A DNA stretch of 64,000 nt. Source: Acidimicrobiales bacterium. GTDB taxonomy: Bacteria; Actinomycetota; Acidimicrobiia; Acidimicrobiales; DATDAH01. The position numbers and the translations under genes were made by a program. The first letter of the stretch is position 1, and every line of letters starts with the position of its first letter. The stretch spans positions 1-64,000 of the forward strand of contig JAEUJM010000013.1 of the NCBI GenBank assembly GCA_016794585.1, in the 5' to 3' direction. The notes under the pieces are model-generated. The model was not told the DNA's origin. It worked only from the letters and a program-made list of their open reading frames with translations, and ran no database searches. Below are positions 62,001-64,000 of the stretch, piece after piece.

Positions 62001-62006
62001 TAGTCT
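62001..62006 (+). promoter_or_regulatory. -10 box TAGTCT for the coiled-coil gene
   Basis: TAGTCT ends 6 bases before ATG 62013. Confidence 0.5.
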
Positions 62007-62012
62007 TCGTCA

Positions 62013-62306
62013 ATGGCCAAGTCCCTGGTCGAGCGTCGCCTCATCGAGGTCGGCGACGCCCTGAAGGCCCTCCGGGCCGATCTGCGGGTGGCCGACGAGC
62101 AACTGGCCCACCTTGCCGAGGAGGCCGAGGAGTCGCGCCTGCGCTCGCTCGTCTCCGAGACCCCGTTGGCCGAGCGCGAGTACCGCGAGTCCAAGCGTCA
62201 CGCCGATGCCATGGAGCGGCATCGCCGAGAGGTGAGCGCGGAGATCGTCCGGCTCGAGCAGGCCCAGGACGAGCTCCTGGACCGCCTCATCCTCGAGCAC
62301 GACTGA
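62013..62306 (+). CDS. Small coiled-coil protein, conserved hypothetical
   Basis: A 97-residue, highly charged, almost wholly helical protein (RRLIEVGDALKALRADLRVADEQLAHLAEEAEESRLRSL, then AEREYRESKRHADAMERHRREVSAEIVRLEQAQDELLDRL). It resembles small actinobacterial proteins found near pdtaR or polA but I cannot name a function. Leaderless start. Ends 92 bases before pdtaR. Confidence 0.75.
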   Translation: MAKSLVERRLIEVGDALKALRADLRVADEQLAHLAEEAEESRLRSLVSETPLAEREYRESKRHADAMERHRREVSAEIVRLEQAQDELLDRLILEHD

Positions 62307-62368
62307 CTCACAGGTCCGGCGGTCGTGCCCATCCGACGGGGAGGCGGAGGAGGCGTCGGCGCGGGGAC

Positions 62369-62374
62369 TACCCT
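62369..62374 (+). promoter_or_regulatory. -10 box TACCCT for pdtaR
   Basis: TACCCT lies 24 bases before the chosen TTG start, allowing a short leader that contains the AAAGG ribosome site. Confidence 0.4.
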
Positions 62375-62398
62375 GCACCACACCCGAGCGAAAGGCCG

Positions 62399-62998
62399 TT
62401 GACGTTGCCCACCCGAGTCGTGATCGCCGAGGACGAGGCCATCATCCGCCTCGACCTCAAGGAGACCCTCGAAGAGGAGGGCTACGACGTCGTGGGAGAG
62501 ACGGGCCGGGGCGACGAAGCCGTCGACCTGGTCAAGGAGCACGAGCCCGACATCGCCATCCTCGACATCAAGATGCCGGGCCTCGACGGCCTCTCGGCCG
62601 CCCGCGAGATCGCCGGCGAGCGCCGTGCCGCGGTGCTGATCCTCACGGCGTTCAGCCAGCGCGACCTCATCGAGCAGGCACGAGACGCCGGCGCCCTGGC
62701 CTACCTCGTCAAGCCGTTCCAGCGCAGCGAGCTCATCCCCGCCGTAGAGGTCGCCCTCGGCGTGTTCAAGGAGATGAAGGCGCTCCACGAGCAGACTGCC
62801 AACCTCGAGGAGCAGCTCGAGACCCGCAAGATCGTCGATCGGGCCAAGGGTCAGATCATGGACGCCCACGGCCTGAGCGAGCACGAGGCCTTCAGCTTCA
62901 TCCAGAAGCGGGCCATGCAGGAGCGCCAGACCATGAAGGCCGTGGCCGAGCGGGTCATCGCGGGCCAGCTCGAGCCGGAGCCCAAGCCCACCTCTTGA
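62399..62998 (+). CDS. pdtaR: ANTAR-domain response regulator (PdtaR-like)
   Basis: A 199-residue response regulator that acts on RNA rather than DNA. Receiver domain 1-120: VVIAEDEAIIRLDLKETLEEEGYDVV, phosphoacceptor Asp about 56 in AILDIKMPGLDG, Thr in LILTAFS and Lys in YLVKPFQRSEL. The ANTAR domain (about 130-190, IVDRAKGQIMDAHGLSEHEAFSFIQKRAMQERQTM) binds paired hexaloop hairpins to prevent termination. Mycobacterium PdtaR (Rv1626) is likewise close to polA. TTG 62399 follows AAAGG; the start is uncertain by a few codons. The partner kinase PdtaS is not here. Confidence 0.9.
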   Translation: MTLPTRVVIAEDEAIIRLDLKETLEEEGYDVVGETGRGDEAVDLVKEHEPDIAILDIKMPGLDGLSAAREIAGERRAAVLILTAFSQRDLIEQARDAGALAYLVKPFQRSELIPAVEVALGVFKEMKALHEQTANLEEQLETRKIVDRAKGQIMDAHGLSEHEAFSFIQKRAMQERQTMKAVAERVIAGQLEPEPKPTS

Positions 62999-63026
62999 CG
63001 CTGCGGAGCGGAGCGGAGCATCTGGC

Positions 63027-64000
63027 ATGAGCGAACCGGACCGGCGCCTGGTGATGCTCATCGACGGGAACTCGCTCACCTACCGCGCCTTCTTCGCGCT
63101 CCCCACCGACCTCGCCACCGCGGCGGGCCAGGTCACCAACGCCGTGCTCGGCTTCACCACGATGCTCACGTACCTGCTCCGCGAGCAGAAGCCCGACTCC
63201 ATCGTCGTGGCCTTCGACCGGCCCGAGCCCACGTTCCGCCATGAGCGCGTCCCCACCTACAAGGGCAATCGGGACGCGGCACCGGACATCCTGCGCCAGC
63301 AGATGGGCCTGGTGCGCCAGGTGCTCGACGTGCTGCACATCACCACCGTCGAGGCCCCCGGCTTCGAGGCCGACGACATCATCGCCACGCTGGCCGAGAA
63401 GGCCAAGATCGCCGGGCACGAGGTGATGATCGTGACCGGCGACCGCGACGCCTATCAGCTCGTGGAGGACCCCCACGTCCGGGTGCTCTACAACAAGCGC
63501 GGGGTGTCCGACTACGCCCTCTACGACGAGGCGGGCATCGAGGAGCGCACCGGCGTCAGCCCCACCGAGTACGTGCAGTACGCGGCGATGCGCGGCGACA
63601 ACTCCGACAACCTCCCTGGCGTCCCGGGGGTGGGGGAGAAGACCGCGGCCAAGCTCATCAAGAAGTACGGCGGGCTCGACGGCATCTTCGCCCATCTCGA
63701 CGAGCAGACCCCGAAGCTCCGCGAGAACCTGACCGCCCACGAGGAGCAGGTCCGCCTCAACGCCGAGGTGATGGTGCTCTTGCGGGATCTCGACATCGAG
63801 GTCGACTTCTCCACGGCCGTGATCGACGACGTCGACCCTGACGAGGTGCGCCAGCTCTTCGACTTCCTCGAGTTCCGGGGCAAGTTCGAGCTCCTCGACG
63901 AGGCGCTCGGCGGCCGCCTGGGCAGTGGCGGCGGCGACGGCAGCCGATCATCGGGTGCCGAGGTGCTCGAGGCCGAGGTCACCGAGGCCACCACCTCCGC
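63027..64000 (+). CDS. polA: DNA polymerase I, N-terminal part (cut by window edge)
   Basis: Repair and Okazaki-fragment polymerase; 324 codons are visible, covering the 5'-3' exonuclease (FEN-like) domain. LMLIDGNSLTYRAFFALP-type start, VVAFDRPEPTFRHERVPTYKGNRDAAP, GFEADDIIATLAEKA, VTGDRDAYQLV and RGDNSDNLPGVPGVGEKTAAKLIKKYG hold the metal-binding aspartates and the helix-hairpin-helix. The proofreading and polymerase domains lie beyond the window. ATG 63027 follows a run of GGAGC pentamers. Confidence 0.95.
   Translation, partial: MSEPDRRLVMLIDGNSLTYRAFFALPTDLATAAGQVTNAVLGFTTMLTYLLREQKPDSIVVAFDRPEPTFRHERVPTYKGNRDAAPDILRQQMGLVRQVLDVLHITTVEAPGFEADDIIATLAEKAKIAGHEVMIVTGDRDAYQLVEDPHVRVLYNKRGVSDYALYDEAGIEERTGVSPTEYVQYAAMRGDNSDNLPGVPGVGEKTAAKLIKKYGGLDGIFAHLDEQTPKLRENLTAHEEQVRLNAEVMVLLRDLDIEVDFSTAVIDDVDPDEVRQLFDFLEFRGKFELLDEALGGRLGSGGGDGSRSSGAEVLEAEVTEATTS

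Overview
The window is 64 kb of very GC-rich, densely packed bacterial chromosome. It holds about 73 protein genes, one tRNA and at least one candidate small RNA. I see no rRNA, insertion sequence, prophage or CRISPR array. Several genes point to an actinobacterium: a proteasome activator (Bpa) ending in GQYL, mycothiol synthase (MshD), an F420-type luciferase-like oxidoreductase, DUF222/HNH proteins, an ANTAR response regulator next to polA, and menaquinone synthesis. The order lspA-rluD-dnaE-hisDCBHAF-hisI-trpE-trpC-trpBA-pdtaR-polA follows, from memory, the Mycobacterium tuberculosis order Rv1539 to Rv1629. The split gene content and the fatty-acid cluster suggest a deep branch such as class Acidimicrobiia; that placement is inference.

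Layout. 1-4.7 kb: ileS (cut by the window edge), a DUF167 protein, a DksA-type zinc-finger protein with a histone-H1-like tail, lspA and rluD. 4.7-13.4 kb: an Rrf2 regulator, a phosphodiesterase-like protein, bpa, an enoyl-CoA hydratase, dnaE, and small accessory genes including an ASCH-like protein. 13.5-22.6 kb: a DUF255 thioredoxin-like protein, then menaquinone genes on both strands (menE, menA, menH, menD, menF, menG; menB and menC are not here). 22.7-40.1 kb: mixed accessory and housekeeping genes (Eis-like acetyltransferase, acyl-CoA dehydrogenase, lipoproteins, DUF222-HNH and an ATPase flanking a LexA-type box, kelch-like and TAP-type secreted proteins, a putative secreted glycoside hydrolase, rlmN, a VIT1-family membrane protein, mshD, nth). 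40.1-40.3 kb: a structured intergenic element that looks like a small RNA with its own terminator. 40.7-53.8 kb: a his-trp supercluster with a BsuPI-like lipoprotein, a GroES-like protein, YgfZ and a membrane DnaJ between the enzymes. 53.9-55.2 kb: HU, Bcp peroxiredoxin, a FabZ-like dehydratase. 55.4-60.9 kb: a fatty-acid operon read leftward (small membrane protein, fabH2, fabD, fabH1, fabG, acpP, fabF). 60.9-64 kb: tRNA-Leu(CAA), a DUF4230 protein, a coiled-coil protein, pdtaR and the 5' part of polA.

Two genome-wide habits show up. Start and stop codons commonly overlap as ATGA or GTGA inside operons, implying translational coupling. About twenty genes, on both strands, have a TANNNT -10 hexamer ending 5-9 bases before the start codon, which implies leaderless mRNAs. 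These -10 boxes split the his-trp supercluster into sub-operons: hisD onward, the GroES-like gene-hisI-trpE-ygfZ, dnaJ-trpC, and trpFBA.

The points most worth following up are the candidate sRNA at 40.16-40.27 kb, the FabD protein carrying a lipoyl-like C-terminal domain without the usual lysine, the paired FabH paralogs flanking it, the DksA-histone-tail fusion, the short upstream ORF overlapping hisD, and the LexA-type box between the HNH and ATPase genes.
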